DNA of 64,000 nucleotides, taken from positions 1 to 64,000 of the forward strand of contig NZ_BSDJ01000034.1 of assembly GCF_027925525.1 (NCBI RefSeq), written 5' to 3'. Within the stretch, counting starts at the first letter, position 1. Each line of letters begins with the position of its first letter. The notes under the pieces are model-generated. The model was given only the letters and a program-made list of their open reading frames with translations. It was not told where the DNA came from and made no database searches. Shown here piece by piece: positions 8,870-17,084 of this stretch. The stretch comes from Paenibacillus tyrphae (GTDB lineage Bacteria > Bacillota > Bacilli > Paenibacillales > NBRC-103111). The translations under genes were made by a program, and so were the position numbers.

Positions 8870-10561
8870 ATGCCGGGAAAAGAAGAGTTGCGAATTCGGA
8901 GTCACGTCATCAGCGAGGGCGTCAATCGGGTCCCGAACCGGGCGATGCTGCGGGCGGTCGGTTTTCAGGACGAGGATTTTAAGAAGCCGATGATCGGGAT
9001 CGCCAGCACTTGGAGCGAAGTGACGCCCTGCAATATGCACATCGACCAATTAGCAAGGGAAGCTAAGCAGGGAGTGAAAAACGCAGGTGGAGCACCGCTG
9101 ATTTTCAACACAATCACTGTGTCCGACGGTATCGCGATGGGCCACGAAGGCATGCTGTTCTCGCTGCCGAGCCGGGAGATCATCGCCGATTCCATCGAAA
9201 CCGTCGTCGGCGCAGAGAGATTCGATGGGGTCGTGGCGATCGGAGCCTGCGATAAGAATACGCCGGGCTGTCTTATGGCGATCGGGCGGTTGAACCTGCC
9301 GGCAGTCTATGTGTATGGAGGAACGATCCAGCCGGGCCAATTGGATGGGAAACAGGTCGATATCGTCACCGCGTTCGAAGCCGTCGGGCAGTACCATGAC
9401 GGAAAGATGGACGACGAAACTCTGCACCGGGTAGAATGCAACGTTTGCCCGGGGGCGGGAGCGTGCGGCGGCATGTACACCGCCAATACGATGGCTTCGG
9501 CCGTGGAAGCTTTAGGGATGAGCCTACCCGGCTCGTCATCGACGCCTGCTATCTCTCCCGGAAAAGCTGCCGAATGCGCGGAAGCCGGGAAAAAGGTGCT
9601 GGAGTTGCTCGAAAAACGGATATTCCCGCGGGACATTATGACGCGACAAGCGTTCGAGAACGCCATCACCGTCGTCATGGCGCTGGGCGGCTCCACCAAT
9701 GCCTTCCTTCATCTGATCGCGATGGCTCATTCGGTGCAGGTGGATTTGACGCTGGATGATTTCGAGCGAATCCGGCAGCGCGTGCCGCATCTGGCCGATT
9801 TGAAGCCGAGCGGAGCGTATGCCATGCAGGATCTGAACGATGTGGGAGGCGTGCCGGGAGTGATGAAGCTGCTGCTGGAGCGTGGGCTGCTGCATGGCGA
9901 CTGCATGACCGTAACCGGCAAAACGTTGGCCGAAAACTTGGCTGCGGCTTCTTCGCTGCATGAAGGCCAGAAGGTCATCCGGTCCTTCGACAATCCCATC
10001 AAGCCGGACGGCCCGCTCGTTGTGTTGAAAGGGAATCTGGCTCCCGAAGGCGCGGTTGCCAAGATGTCCGGTATGAAGAAGCTGCGTTTTACAGGTCCGG
10101 CCCGTGTCTATGACAGCGAGGAAGAAGCGACGCGCGCCATCATGAACGATGAGATCCGGAAGGGAGACGTGCTCGTGATCCGGTATGTGGGTCCGAAGGG
10201 CGGACCCGGTATGCCGGAAATGCTGTCCGTAACGGCTATGATCGTCGGCAAAGGACTTCATGGAGAAGTGGCGCTGCTCACCGACGGCCGGTTCTCGGGA
10301 GGCTCTCACGGTTTCGTCGTCGGGCACGTGTCACCCGAAGCGCAGGTCGGCGGTCCGATTGCTTTGCTGGGGGAAGGAGACCTCATTACCATCGACAGCG
10401 AGACGCAGCAGATAACGTTTGCCGTGTCGCCGGAAGAGCTCGAGGCCAGAGCGAAAGCCTGGAGCAAGCCGCCGTCAAAGGCTTCCAGCGGTGTGCTGGC
10501 TAAATATACGAAACTCGTGTCCTCGGCATCCCGAGGAGCGGTTACGGATTTGGACCTGTAA
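8870..10561 (+). CDS. ilvD: Dihydroxy-acid dehydratase
   Basis: IlvD converts 2,3-dihydroxy-isovalerate and 2,3-dihydroxy-3-methylvalerate to the 2-keto acid precursors of valine, leucine and isoleucine in the cytosol. The 563-aa length is normal. Candidate iron-sulphur cysteines are at about 54 (VTPCNMH), 127 (GACDKNTPG) and 199 ([15 protein letters not shown]). The conserved [10 protein letters not shown] lies near the C-terminus. AAGGAGAGGAAG precedes the ATG. It is coupled to a GntR regulator rather than to ilvBHC/leu genes, so it may be a second copy with a dedicated signal or act on a sugar acid, since the IlvD/Edd family includes sugar-acid dehydratases. Assignment as IlvD is strong; the physiological substrate is less certain. 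Confidence 0.93.
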   Translation: MPGKEELRIRSHVISEGVNRVPNRAMLRAVGFQDEDFKKPMIGIASTWSEVTPCNMHIDQLAREAKQGVKNAGGAPLIFNTITVSDGIAMGHEGMLFSLPSREIIADSIETVVGAERFDGVVAIGACDKNTPGCLMAIGRLNLPAVYVYGGTIQPGQLDGKQVDIVTAFEAVGQYHDGKMDDETLHRVECNVCPGAGACGGMYTANTMASAVEALGMSLPGSSSTPAISPGKAAECAEAGKKVLELLEKRIFPRDIMTRQAFENAITVVMALGGSTNAFLHLIAMAHSVQVDLTLDDFERIRQRVPHLADLKPSGAYAMQDLNDVGGVPGVMKLLLERGLLHGDCMTVTGKTLAENLAAASSLHEGQKVIRSFDNPIKPDGPLVVLKGNLAPEGAVAKMSGMKKLRFTGPARVYDSEEEATRAIMNDEIRKGDVLVIRYVGPKGGPGMPEMLSVTAMIVGKGLHGEVALLTDGRFSGGSHGFVVGHVSPEAQVGGPIALLGEGDLITIDSETQQITFAVSPEELEARAKAWSKPPSKASSGVLAKYTKLVSSASRGAVTDLDL

Positions 10562-10580
10562 TCGGCAATCGCCAATGCCA

Positions 10581-10615
10581 AAAAACGCCGACTGCTTGAA
10601 AGCAGCGGCGTTTTT
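10581..10615. terminator. Bidirectional terminator between ilvD and the PCYCGC gene
   Basis: AAAAACGCCG pairs with CGGCGTTTTT around a second short stem, CTGCTT/AAGCAG. A and T runs on the two sides make it work for both convergent genes. Confidence 0.9.
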
Positions 10616-10631
10616 CTAACTTGCGTGCGAA

Positions 10632-11120
10632 TTAGGCGGGCAGGGGAGTCGGAGTCGGCTTGGCGTACCCTTTTTGATACTGTTTGTCGATCTGCTCGCG
10701 GATGTCTTTGGCCGATTGGCCCTGCTGCTGCCACTGCGCGGATTTGACGGCAATTTCCAGACATACGCCGCAGCGGGTGGCGTGATCGTCCCATACGACC
10801 GAACCGTCGGACGAGGTTTCTTTAATGAAGCAGTTCATGTTGCTTTGATGCCCTGCGCTCTCGCCGCAGCCGCAATAACATGGAATATTGCGCAGCAGAT
10901 CCTTCGTCTGGGCCGCGACCAAATACGCTTTCTTCATCTGCTCCGGCTGCTTGTCCAAAAAGGAGGGCAGCGTGCTCAGCGAAGCCGTCTTCTCTTGCAG
11001 ATCGCCGCTCGGAGTCTGATGCAAGGCATGAGACTCTTCCGCCGGCTTGGAAGCGCCGCAAGCGCTCAGCATCAGCAGAAGGGCGGTCGAAGCTAAAACT
11101 ACCGTTGCACGTCGAAACAA
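10632..11120 (-). CDS. PCYCGC-motif lipoprotein
   Basis: A secreted lipoprotein with signal peptide and lipobox (LLLMLSACGAS), followed by a domain containing the motif NIPCYCGC and further cysteines in MNCF and ATRCGVCLE. The PCYCGC family of Bacillales is of unknown function; the cysteine spacing suggests metal or redox chemistry at the outer face of the membrane. The longest frame begins with GTG at 11129, but the only good ribosome site (GAGGTGA) overlaps that codon and fits a TTG at 11120 by 5-6 bases, so I use TTG (162 aa). It is monocistronic and convergent with ilvD. Confidence 0.8.
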   Translation of the reverse strand: MFRRATVVLASTALLLMLSACGASKPAEESHALHQTPSGDLQEKTASLSTLPSFLDKQPEQMKKAYLVAAQTKDLLRNIPCYCGCGESAGHQSNMNCFIKETSSDGSVVWDDHATRCGVCLEIAVKSAQWQQQGQSAKDIREQIDKQYQKGYAKPTPTPLPA

Positions 11121-11448
11121 TGGATTCACCTCGTCGTATTCACTTTATTCGATCGAATTATACCATACCCGTGTATACCATGACAAAAGCAGCTTAACCC
11201 CGGATCGAACGGGTACCGCCGCAATCATCGACACCGTCAGGATCGGTTGTCGAACATCAAGGTCTTGCGGCCTAGGCGCCCTCCGCTTGCATGATGCTAC
11301 GCGCAAACAATTTCCTCTCAACCTGGAAAGTGAAATGGATTTTATCCCATAATAGTGGAAATTTATCCCTCCTCACCTCCGTACCGATATGCCATAATGA
11401 AAAGGAATGAGCCTAAAGTACCTCATATGCCAAGAGGAGGGAATTGAT
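11121..11448. other. Intergenic region between lipoprotein and carrier-protein operon
   Basis: About 330 bases between divergent genes. It should hold both promoters. A CATAAT at 11391-11396 could be a -10 box for the operon but I see no matching -35. No RNA element is recognised. Confidence 0.4.
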
Positions 11449-11718
11449 GTGTTCGATACGATCGTCCAAATTTTGTGTCAAATTAAGGAGGACCCGTCGC
11501 TGCGGGAAAGGCTTGCGCTTGAAACGGATTTGAACAACGATGTCGGACTGGATTCGCTGCAAATGCTCAACTTTATGGTCAAGGTAGAGGAAGAGCTGAG
11601 GATTGAGATCGATTACGACGAGTTCGATTACCTTCATCTTCGCTCCATCGGCACGTTTATCGACTTCTTAAACCGGTGTGCCCCGGTCGAGGGCGCTTAC
11701 GAGCATGTTGTCGAGTAA
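11449..11718 (+). CDS. Acyl/peptidyl carrier protein
   Basis: A small 89-aa acidic four-helix carrier protein. The phosphopantetheine site is GLDSLQML (Ser about 35). The start is GTG 11449, 8 bases after GAGGAGGG; an upstream ATG at 11407 has no ribosome site. The next gene, an ATP-grasp ligase, begins inside it with a 14-base overlap, so the two are translationally coupled. In butirosin synthesis BtrI (carrier) is loaded by the ATP-grasp enzyme BtrJ; the same pairing here suggests that this protein is charged with an amino acid rather than serving fatty acid synthesis. It is the first gene of a five-gene operon (11449-16340). Confidence 0.85.
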   Translation: MFDTIVQILCQIKEDPSLRERLALETDLNNDVGLDSLQMLNFMVKVEEELRIEIDYDEFDYLHLRSIGTFIDFLNRCAPVEGAYEHVVE

Positions 11719-13075
11719 AGCCGCCGTCGCTTTGCGCAAAACGGTCATGGGCACGTTTGACCCGGAAACGCGCTGGAGAGATCCTCTGTTGTCGATGCTG
11801 CCCCGGATTCCCGATCCGGAAAGGGACCGGATCGTTCTTTGCATGGATGAACTGCTTTTCCCGCTATGCGGGCCTGACGATATATTGTATACCCGTTGCC
11901 GGATCGATGACGCACTGCTGGACTATTTCGATAAGCTGAACGTCTCGTTTCACCACCGCAGCGTTGTGGACTTGACTTCGCCGAAGGCCGAAGAAGCGCT
12001 GCGCGCGGAGCATTTTGCGTCGTGCATCTTTAAGCTGGCTCCCCGAGACGGAATCCCCGGCGCCGATGCGGACAAGCCGTATATGCTTGAGCCGTACGCG
12101 GTAACCGAGGAGGCGCAAGAGTACGCGGGAAAGGTGATTTTCGCCAACCCGCTTCCGGATTTGGCTGTGGTGAAGCGGGTGAATTCCAAGCTGTACCATC
12201 ATCGGCTGCTGGAGGACACGGGACTGCACACGTACGGTACGCCGGCCATGAGCGTGGAGGATGTGGAGCAATACGGCACCGGGTTGCTGTGTAAAGGCGC
12301 TTTTCTGGTCAAGGACCCGTTCGGCGTTTCCGGCAAAGGCAACTTGTTGATTGAAAGCCCGTCGCTGCTGAAGCGGATCGTTTCGTACCTGCGGAAGCAA
12401 GAAGAAGCAGGCTCCCAGACGCTCTTTTTGCTCGAACCGCTATTGCCCAAGGCGGCCGATTTCTCCAGCCAATGGCTGCTTGAGCCGGACGGCTCCCGGC
12501 GGCTGATTTCCGTCCAACGGATGATAAACCGCCAGCAAAATTACGGGGGTTCCGTCACCGCGGAAGCCGCCTTTGTAAACCTCCTCGAAGAAAAAGGGTA
12601 CTTCAGCATGCTCGAAGCAGCTTTGCACGAGCTGTATCTGGACGGCTATTTCGGATACGTTTGCTTCGACTCGATGATGCTGGAGGACGGAGAGCTAGTC
12701 CCTATCGTCGAGATTAATGCCCGAATGTCGATGGGGCTCATCAATGCCCATCTGGACCGGATGCTTGCAGGCTGGAACCTCAAGGGCTGGCTTACCTATC
12801 TCTCCGTTGCTCTGCCGGATGAATTCCGCTTCGAACGGCTACTCCAAACGCTGGAGGACGAGCAGCTGTTGTTTACCCCGCTGCGGCAAAGCGGCATCAT
12901 GCCGCTTTCCTCTGGTACGTTAACCGTGAATTGCGTCCCGGGCGGGTGGGCGGGGTCCAAGCCGAAAGGCCGGTTGTACGTGTCGGTGATCGGACAGACG
13001 GAGGAGGCCCGGGAAGAAACGCTGGAACGGCTGAAGCAAGTGCTGCATAACCTCTCGGTTACAGTATTCCATTAA
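11705..13075 (+). CDS. ATP-grasp ligase, BtrJ-like carrier-protein acylase (predicted)
   Basis: The 456-aa protein shows an ATP-grasp signature: the nucleotide-binding loop KDPFGVSGKGNLL (about 210-222) and the late metal-binding EINARMSMG (about 340). ATP-grasp ligases activate a carboxylate as acyl phosphate and pass it to an amine or thiol. The overlap with the carrier-protein gene points to the carrier thiol as acceptor, as for BtrJ. The start is ATG 11705, inside the upstream gene; a longer frame from 11678 has no independent ribosome site. The amino or hydroxy acid used cannot be read from sequence. Confidence is high for ATP-grasp, moderate for carrier loading. Confidence 0.75.
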   Translation: MLSSKAAVALRKTVMGTFDPETRWRDPLLSMLPRIPDPERDRIVLCMDELLFPLCGPDDILYTRCRIDDALLDYFDKLNVSFHHRSVVDLTSPKAEEALRAEHFASCIFKLAPRDGIPGADADKPYMLEPYAVTEEAQEYAGKVIFANPLPDLAVVKRVNSKLYHHRLLEDTGLHTYGTPAMSVEDVEQYGTGLLCKGAFLVKDPFGVSGKGNLLIESPSLLKRIVSYLRKQEEAGSQTLFLLEPLLPKAADFSSQWLLEPDGSRRLISVQRMINRQQNYGGSVTAEAAFVNLLEEKGYFSMLEAALHELYLDGYFGYVCFDSMMLEDGELVPIVEINARMSMGLINAHLDRMLAGWNLKGWLTYLSVALPDEFRFERLLQTLEDEQLLFTPLRQSGIMPLSSGTLTVNCVPGGWAGSKPKGRLYVSVIGQTEEAREETLERLKQVLHNLSVTVFH

Positions 13076-13096
13076 CGGAAGGGCAGGGAGCTGTCC

Positions 13097-14203
13097 ATGA
13101 CCAAGGACGCGATCACGCTGTTGGCCTCGGGCAATTCGCTCGGCGCCTATATTCCTGCCATTCATCTGCGGGAATACCTTGCGCGCCAACATATACGGGC
13201 GGAAGTGCAGGTGCTTGAAACGCTCTATCGCGAGGAGACCCGCAGTAAAATAAACGGGTATAAAAAAGCGTTTCACAATAATTTTTCGGTAGCCTTGACC
13301 GGACATCGGATGGCCAAGGACATCAGCCCGAATCTCGACGATTCGGCGGTCCGCCGGTTGCATGCGCATTGGCGGCAAACGGGCTGCGCGACGTTTATCG
13401 CTTTTACGGGGTTTTGGCTGCCTGTTCTGGAAGCCTACAAGGAAGTTGCGGGGTTTCCCGTCCATATCGAATGGATTCATATGGATGCTTGCGACACCCC
13501 TTCGTACAAAGTTTATAAGTCTTCTTACCAAGCATACCGCAATGTTCAATTTTACGATCCCGAGCTGGGAAGCCCCGGTTATTTGATCGCGCCGCCGGAC
13601 GCAGAGGATGCGTCCTTCGAGGAACGGAACGACCGGTTTCTTATTCATGGCGGCGGCTGGGGGATCGGCACCTACCGGGACAAAATCGAGCGGCTGCGGC
13701 TTGGTGGCTGCAGGCTGGACATCATTACGTATGACGAGAGCGAAGTGCAGGAGGACGATGGGGAAACCCGCTATTTTATGGTCGATCCCGAGTGGAGTCC
13801 GTGGATCAAGGACGCCGGCGGAGCGCATACCTATCCTCCGATGCTGGAGCTCGTGAGGCGGCAGGGAACAGTCGAACGGCGCAGACTGCCGGACTACACT
13901 GCTTATTTGGAGCTCGTTCGCTTAAGCCGGGCGATTATCAGCAAGCCGGGAGGCGCTACCTTGAACGATTCGCTGGTTTACGCTACGCCGCTGCTGCTGC
14001 TTGAGCCGTTCGGATATCACGAGGAAAGCAATGCCGCCTTTTGGAAACGGTGCGGATTCGGCATTGGCTATAACGATTGGGAGCAGGACGGATTTCCGGC
14101 CGCGTCTTTGCAGGCCTGCCATGAACGGCTGCGAAAGCAGCGTATTACAACCTGCCGCTATGGGAGGGAATTTGATACGGCCCCAAAGGCTCGTTACGTC
14201 TAA
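13097..14203 (+). CDS. GT-B glycosyltransferase-like protein (MurG/UGT type)
   Basis: The 368-aa protein has a two-domain layout with an N-terminal acceptor half (starting TLLASGNSLGAYIPAI) and a C-terminal donor half containing FLIHGGGWGIG and AIISKPGGATLNDSL, then TPLLLLEPFGYHEESNA. The last two segments resemble the nucleotide-sugar site of MurG and related GT28/GT1 enzymes. It should transfer a sugar from a nucleotide donor to a small molecule or lipid. AGGGAG lies 6-7 bases before the ATG and the gene is 21 bases after the ligase, in the same operon. Donor and acceptor are unknown. Confidence 0.65.
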   Translation: MTKDAITLLASGNSLGAYIPAIHLREYLARQHIRAEVQVLETLYREETRSKINGYKKAFHNNFSVALTGHRMAKDISPNLDDSAVRRLHAHWRQTGCATFIAFTGFWLPVLEAYKEVAGFPVHIEWIHMDACDTPSYKVYKSSYQAYRNVQFYDPELGSPGYLIAPPDAEDASFEERNDRFLIHGGGWGIGTYRDKIERLRLGGCRLDIITYDESEVQEDDGETRYFMVDPEWSPWIKDAGGAHTYPPMLELVRRQGTVERRRLPDYTAYLELVRLSRAIISKPGGATLNDSLVYATPLLLLEPFGYHEESNAAFWKRCGFGIGYNDWEQDGFPAASLQACHERLRKQRITTCRYGREFDTAPKARYV

Positions 14204-14237
14204 ACCACCAGCCTTGCCAAAAGATCAGGAGGACGCC

Positions 14238-15224
14238 ATGGAACGGATCAGGGTGAGCGGACTGCACAAAACGTACGATTATTACACGAAGGAAGCGGGT
14301 CTCCGCCATTCCTTGAAAAATTTGTTTTCCCGCAAAACGTTGACGAAGGAAGCGGTCAAGTCGATTTCGTTCGAGATCGCATCCGGGGAATGCGTCGGCT
14401 TCATCGGACCGAACGGAGCCGGGAAGACGACGACGCTGAAGATGCTTTCCGGGATTCTGCATCCGACCGGCGGGGAAGCGTCGGTGTTCGGCCATACGCC
14501 ATGGGAGCGCAAGAACGAATTCAAGCGCATCTTTTCGCTGGTTATGGGGCAAAAAAATCAGCTGTGGGTCGATTTGCCCGCCATCGAATCGATCTACCTG
14601 AACAAATGTATTTACCAGATTCCGGATGAAGCCTACGAGCGGATGCTTACCGAGCTGTCGGAGATGTTGGATGTAAAGCATTTGCTGCAGGTCCAGGTCC
14701 GGCGGCTGTCGCTCGGCGAACGGATGAAGATGGAACTGATCGCCGCGCTCATCCACAGCCCCAAGCTGCTGTTTCTGGACGAGCCGACAATCGGTCTCGA
14801 TCTGATCTCACAGAAGAAGATCCGGGAGTTTCTGACTTATTACAACGAGCAATTCAAGGCCACCTTGATTTTGACCAGCCATTATATGAAGGATATCGAG
14901 GACGTCTGCAAGCGTACGATCGTCATTAACGAAGGACGGATCTTGTATGACGGCGATTTTAAGAAAATCAACGAGCTGTTCAACGAAGTCAAGGTGCTGA
15001 ACGTTCAGTTTTCCGAGCCCGTGCCGGAAGAAAGCCTGAGGCCGCTCGGCTGCGTCACGAAGCGCGACTCGTATCACGCCGTAATTGAGCTGCCGAAGGA
15101 GCATTTGAAGCCGGTATCCCGAATGCTGCTCGACCGGTTCCCGGTTGTCGACTTCACGGTGGCGGACCTTCCGCTTGAAGAAAGCATAGCCAAGCTGTAT
15201 GGCAAAGAAGTAGCCACCGGATGA
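14238..15224 (+). CDS. ABC transporter ATP-binding protein (ABC-2/viologen-exporter type)
   Basis: The 328-aa ATPase has Walker A GPNGAGKTTTLK, signature LSLGERMKMELIAAL, Walker B LLFLDEP and a switch histidine in LTSHYMKD. The N-terminal extension (YDYYTKEAGLRHSLKNLF) and the C-terminal domain are typical of the group whose partners are two ABC-2 permeases. No permease gene is present in this operon or nearby, which is unusual. The start is ATG 14238 after AGGAGGACGCC; a longer open frame from 14001 overlaps the glycosyltransferase gene. It probably exports the product of the locus, or supplies energy to a permease encoded elsewhere. Confidence 0.9.
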   Translation: MERIRVSGLHKTYDYYTKEAGLRHSLKNLFSRKTLTKEAVKSISFEIASGECVGFIGPNGAGKTTTLKMLSGILHPTGGEASVFGHTPWERKNEFKRIFSLVMGQKNQLWVDLPAIESIYLNKCIYQIPDEAYERMLTELSEMLDVKHLLQVQVRRLSLGERMKMELIAALIHSPKLLFLDEPTIGLDLISQKKIREFLTYYNEQFKATLILTSHYMKDIEDVCKRTIVINEGRILYDGDFKKINELFNEVKVLNVQFSEPVPEESLRPLGCVTKRDSYHAVIELPKEHLKPVSRMLLDRFPVVDFTVADLPLEESIAKLYGKEVATG

Positions 15225-15281
15225 CCCCGCAGACGAAAACAAGCGCTTCGACCTAAGAAAGGCAAGGGGGGAATTTATGTT

Positions 15282-16340
15282 ATGAATCGGTATCAATTGC
15301 CGCTGCAGCCGCCGCCGATCAAAGGCTTCTTGCGTTGGGCATATACGTTATCGATTACGCACAATTACGAAGAGACGCTGCCCTGGTACTATACCAATTT
15401 CATCCAAATGTCGTGCACAAAGCATTTTCTGGAGAAACGGCGGACGTTTTTTTTCGATTTTTTCCGGGGCAAGCCGAACGAGCTGAATTTCAACAATCCG
15501 TTTCTGCTGACCTGCGCCGTCAATTATGAGCTGTTGTCGGGTTACCGGCCGGATGAGCTTGTCGAGTTTATGATCGGGCGAATGAACCAAGGCTATTATG
15601 CAATCGTCTTCATCGACGAATCGAAAATAACGGCCAGCTCCGCCTACGAGGGTGACGCCTTTCCTCATCATCTGATGCTCTCCGGATACGACTTGAAGGA
15701 ACGAACGTTCGATGTGTCGATGTTCGACTTCAATCAGGTGTACCGGACGATCAAAATCCCGTTCGAGGAGTTCATCAGCGCCTGCGATTCGATGAAACGG
15801 CTTATCGAAAACGGACTTGAAGCGGATCACCATACGTTTTTTTATCGGTTCAACGGGGAGCATCCGTTTGCGTTCGATCCGGTGGCGGTCGCGGATCAGC
15901 TGCGCGATTATTTGAACAGCGAGACTCATTTGAACCGGATCAACTATAACCCGGACGGCGAAGTGTTCGGTCTGCAAACATACGAGTACCTCCAGCTGTA
16001 TTTCAAGGCCGCTGCGGAGCGGCATCCCTCATTGGTGTGGCCTAATGCCGTAAGGCATCTGCATTTGCTCTGGGAGCACAAAAAGGTGATGACGGACCGA
16101 ATCCGGTATTTTACGCAGCAAGGCATCATCGAGCGGGACGACGAGTTGGAGCAGTCGTTCGAAGAGCTCGCGAACAAGGCGAAGCTGCTGCGCGATCAGC
16201 TGGCCATCGCGGAAATGAAGGGCGATGACCGCATTTACGCGAAGGTGCCTGCCAAGCTGGAGGCGATTAAGGAAAGAGAGCCGGAACTGCTGGAGCGGCT
16301 GTTGAAGCGCGTGGAGGCGGGCCAGCCGGTAAGGACATAA
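15282..16340 (+). CDS. BtrH N-terminal-like (papain-fold) protein of a biosynthetic operon
   Basis: The 352-aa soluble protein has a proline-rich start (PLQPPPIKG), a middle region with MNQGYYAIVFIDES and then FPHHLMLSGYDLKERTF, a pattern seen in BtrH-N/C39-like cysteine-protease folds. BtrH moves an acyl group from carrier BtrI to an aminoglycoside amine. Here the residues that match best are the histidine pair and the GYD strand; I cannot assign the nucleophile with confidence (candidate Cys in FIQMSCTKHF or LLTCAVNYE). The C-terminal 100 residues are helical and charged. ATG 15282 is preceded by AAGGGGGGAA. Carrier, ligase and this protein together suggest acyl transfer as its job; that is an inference. 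Confidence 0.5.
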   Translation: MNRYQLPLQPPPIKGFLRWAYTLSITHNYEETLPWYYTNFIQMSCTKHFLEKRRTFFFDFFRGKPNELNFNNPFLLTCAVNYELLSGYRPDELVEFMIGRMNQGYYAIVFIDESKITASSAYEGDAFPHHLMLSGYDLKERTFDVSMFDFNQVYRTIKIPFEEFISACDSMKRLIENGLEADHHTFFYRFNGEHPFAFDPVAVADQLRDYLNSETHLNRINYNPDGEVFGLQTYEYLQLYFKAAAERHPSLVWPNAVRHLHLLWEHKKVMTDRIRYFTQQGIIERDDELEQSFEELANKAKLLRDQLAIAEMKGDDRIYAKVPAKLEAIKEREPELLERLLKRVEAGQPVRT

Positions 16341-16352
16341 CTCGAAAAAGGA

Positions 16353-16380
16353 AACAGCTGCTTGCGGGCGGCTGTTTTTT
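16353..16380 (+). terminator. Terminator of the carrier-protein operon
   Basis: A stem pairing AACAGCTGC with the later GGCGGCTGTT, followed by six T residues, 12 bases after the stop codon. Confidence 0.85.
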
Positions 16381-16420
16381 CATGCGCTGCGGATTGGACC
16401 TTTAGAATACATTTTCATGG

Positions 16421-16466
16421 TTGAACCGATCGCTGCTTCGACATATACTATATCGTAACGATATGT
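16421..16466 (+). promoter_or_regulatory. padR-MFS promoter and operator
   Basis: TTGAAC, a 17-base spacer and TATACT (16444-16449) form a strong promoter. The palindrome ATATCG-TAA-CGATAT (16450-16464) lies immediately downstream, nested in a wider ACATAT/ATATGT repeat (16441-16466). This layout fits PadR autorepression. Confidence 0.65.
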
Positions 16467-16495
16467 CGGTACGATATAAAAAGAGGAGGGTCACG

Positions 16496-17035
16496 ATGTA
16501 CGACTTGTTCGTTTTGGGGGAGTTGATGGTAGGAGACACTCACGGCTACCAGCTTCAAGAAAGACTGAAGCGTGCCGTCGGTCCGGTCCGGCAGATCAGC
16601 TCGGGAACGCTGTATCCGCTTCTTTCCCGGCTCGTGGAGCATGGGTGGATCAGCCTTCGGCTTGAGGAGCAGGAAGGCGGGAGAGCGCGGAAAATTTACA
16701 AGCTGACGGAGGCCGGAAGAGAACGGTTTTTCGAACTGATGGCCAGTCCGCTGGACTACACGTCGGAGACGGAGCTGGTGTTTCATTTTAAGATGTCCAA
16801 CTTTCTTTTTGTCACAAAAGAGGTCCGGCTCGCGTCTTTAGAACAGTATCTGAATTACCTCCAGCACAACCTGAAATATGTGGATTCCGTCGCCCGCATG
16901 ATCTCCAGCAAGAAGATGGACGAGCGGAAACGCGTGCAAGTGCTGCGAATGCTCGATCACCGGAAGCATGTCGGGCTGGCGGATGCGGAGTGGATAACGA
17001 AGGAACTGGAGCGCATGAAGTCAGCCGAAGAATAA
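16496..17035 (+). CDS. PadR-family transcriptional regulator
   Basis: The 179-aa protein has a PadR winged helix at the N-terminus (MYDLFVLGELM, GYQLQERL, SSGTLYPLLSRL) and a C-terminal dimerisation helix domain (Vir_act_alpha_C type, about 90-175). PadR proteins usually repress efflux or detoxification genes until a toxic ligand binds. ATG 16496 follows GAGGAGGG; the longer frame from 16421 is excluded because it starts at the promoter -35. An MFS gene follows 50 bases later in the same direction, and a palindrome sits on the promoter, so the pair is probably autoregulated. Confidence 0.9.
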   Translation: MYDLFVLGELMVGDTHGYQLQERLKRAVGPVRQISSGTLYPLLSRLVEHGWISLRLEEQEGGRARKIYKLTEAGRERFFELMASPLDYTSETELVFHFKMSNFLFVTKEVRLASLEQYLNYLQHNLKYVDSVARMISSKKMDERKRVQVLRMLDHRKHVGLADAEWITKELERMKSAEE

Positions 17036-17084
17036 CCGGCATCATGCAGCTTAGAATTTGACTGCATCAAGGAGGAAACAAAAG

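Noticed and set aside
9536-10327. Long minus-strand frame (263 codons) inside ilvD
   Set aside because: It lies antisense to a strongly conserved gene, has no ribosome site and its residues look like codon-shadow sequence rich in Arg and His.
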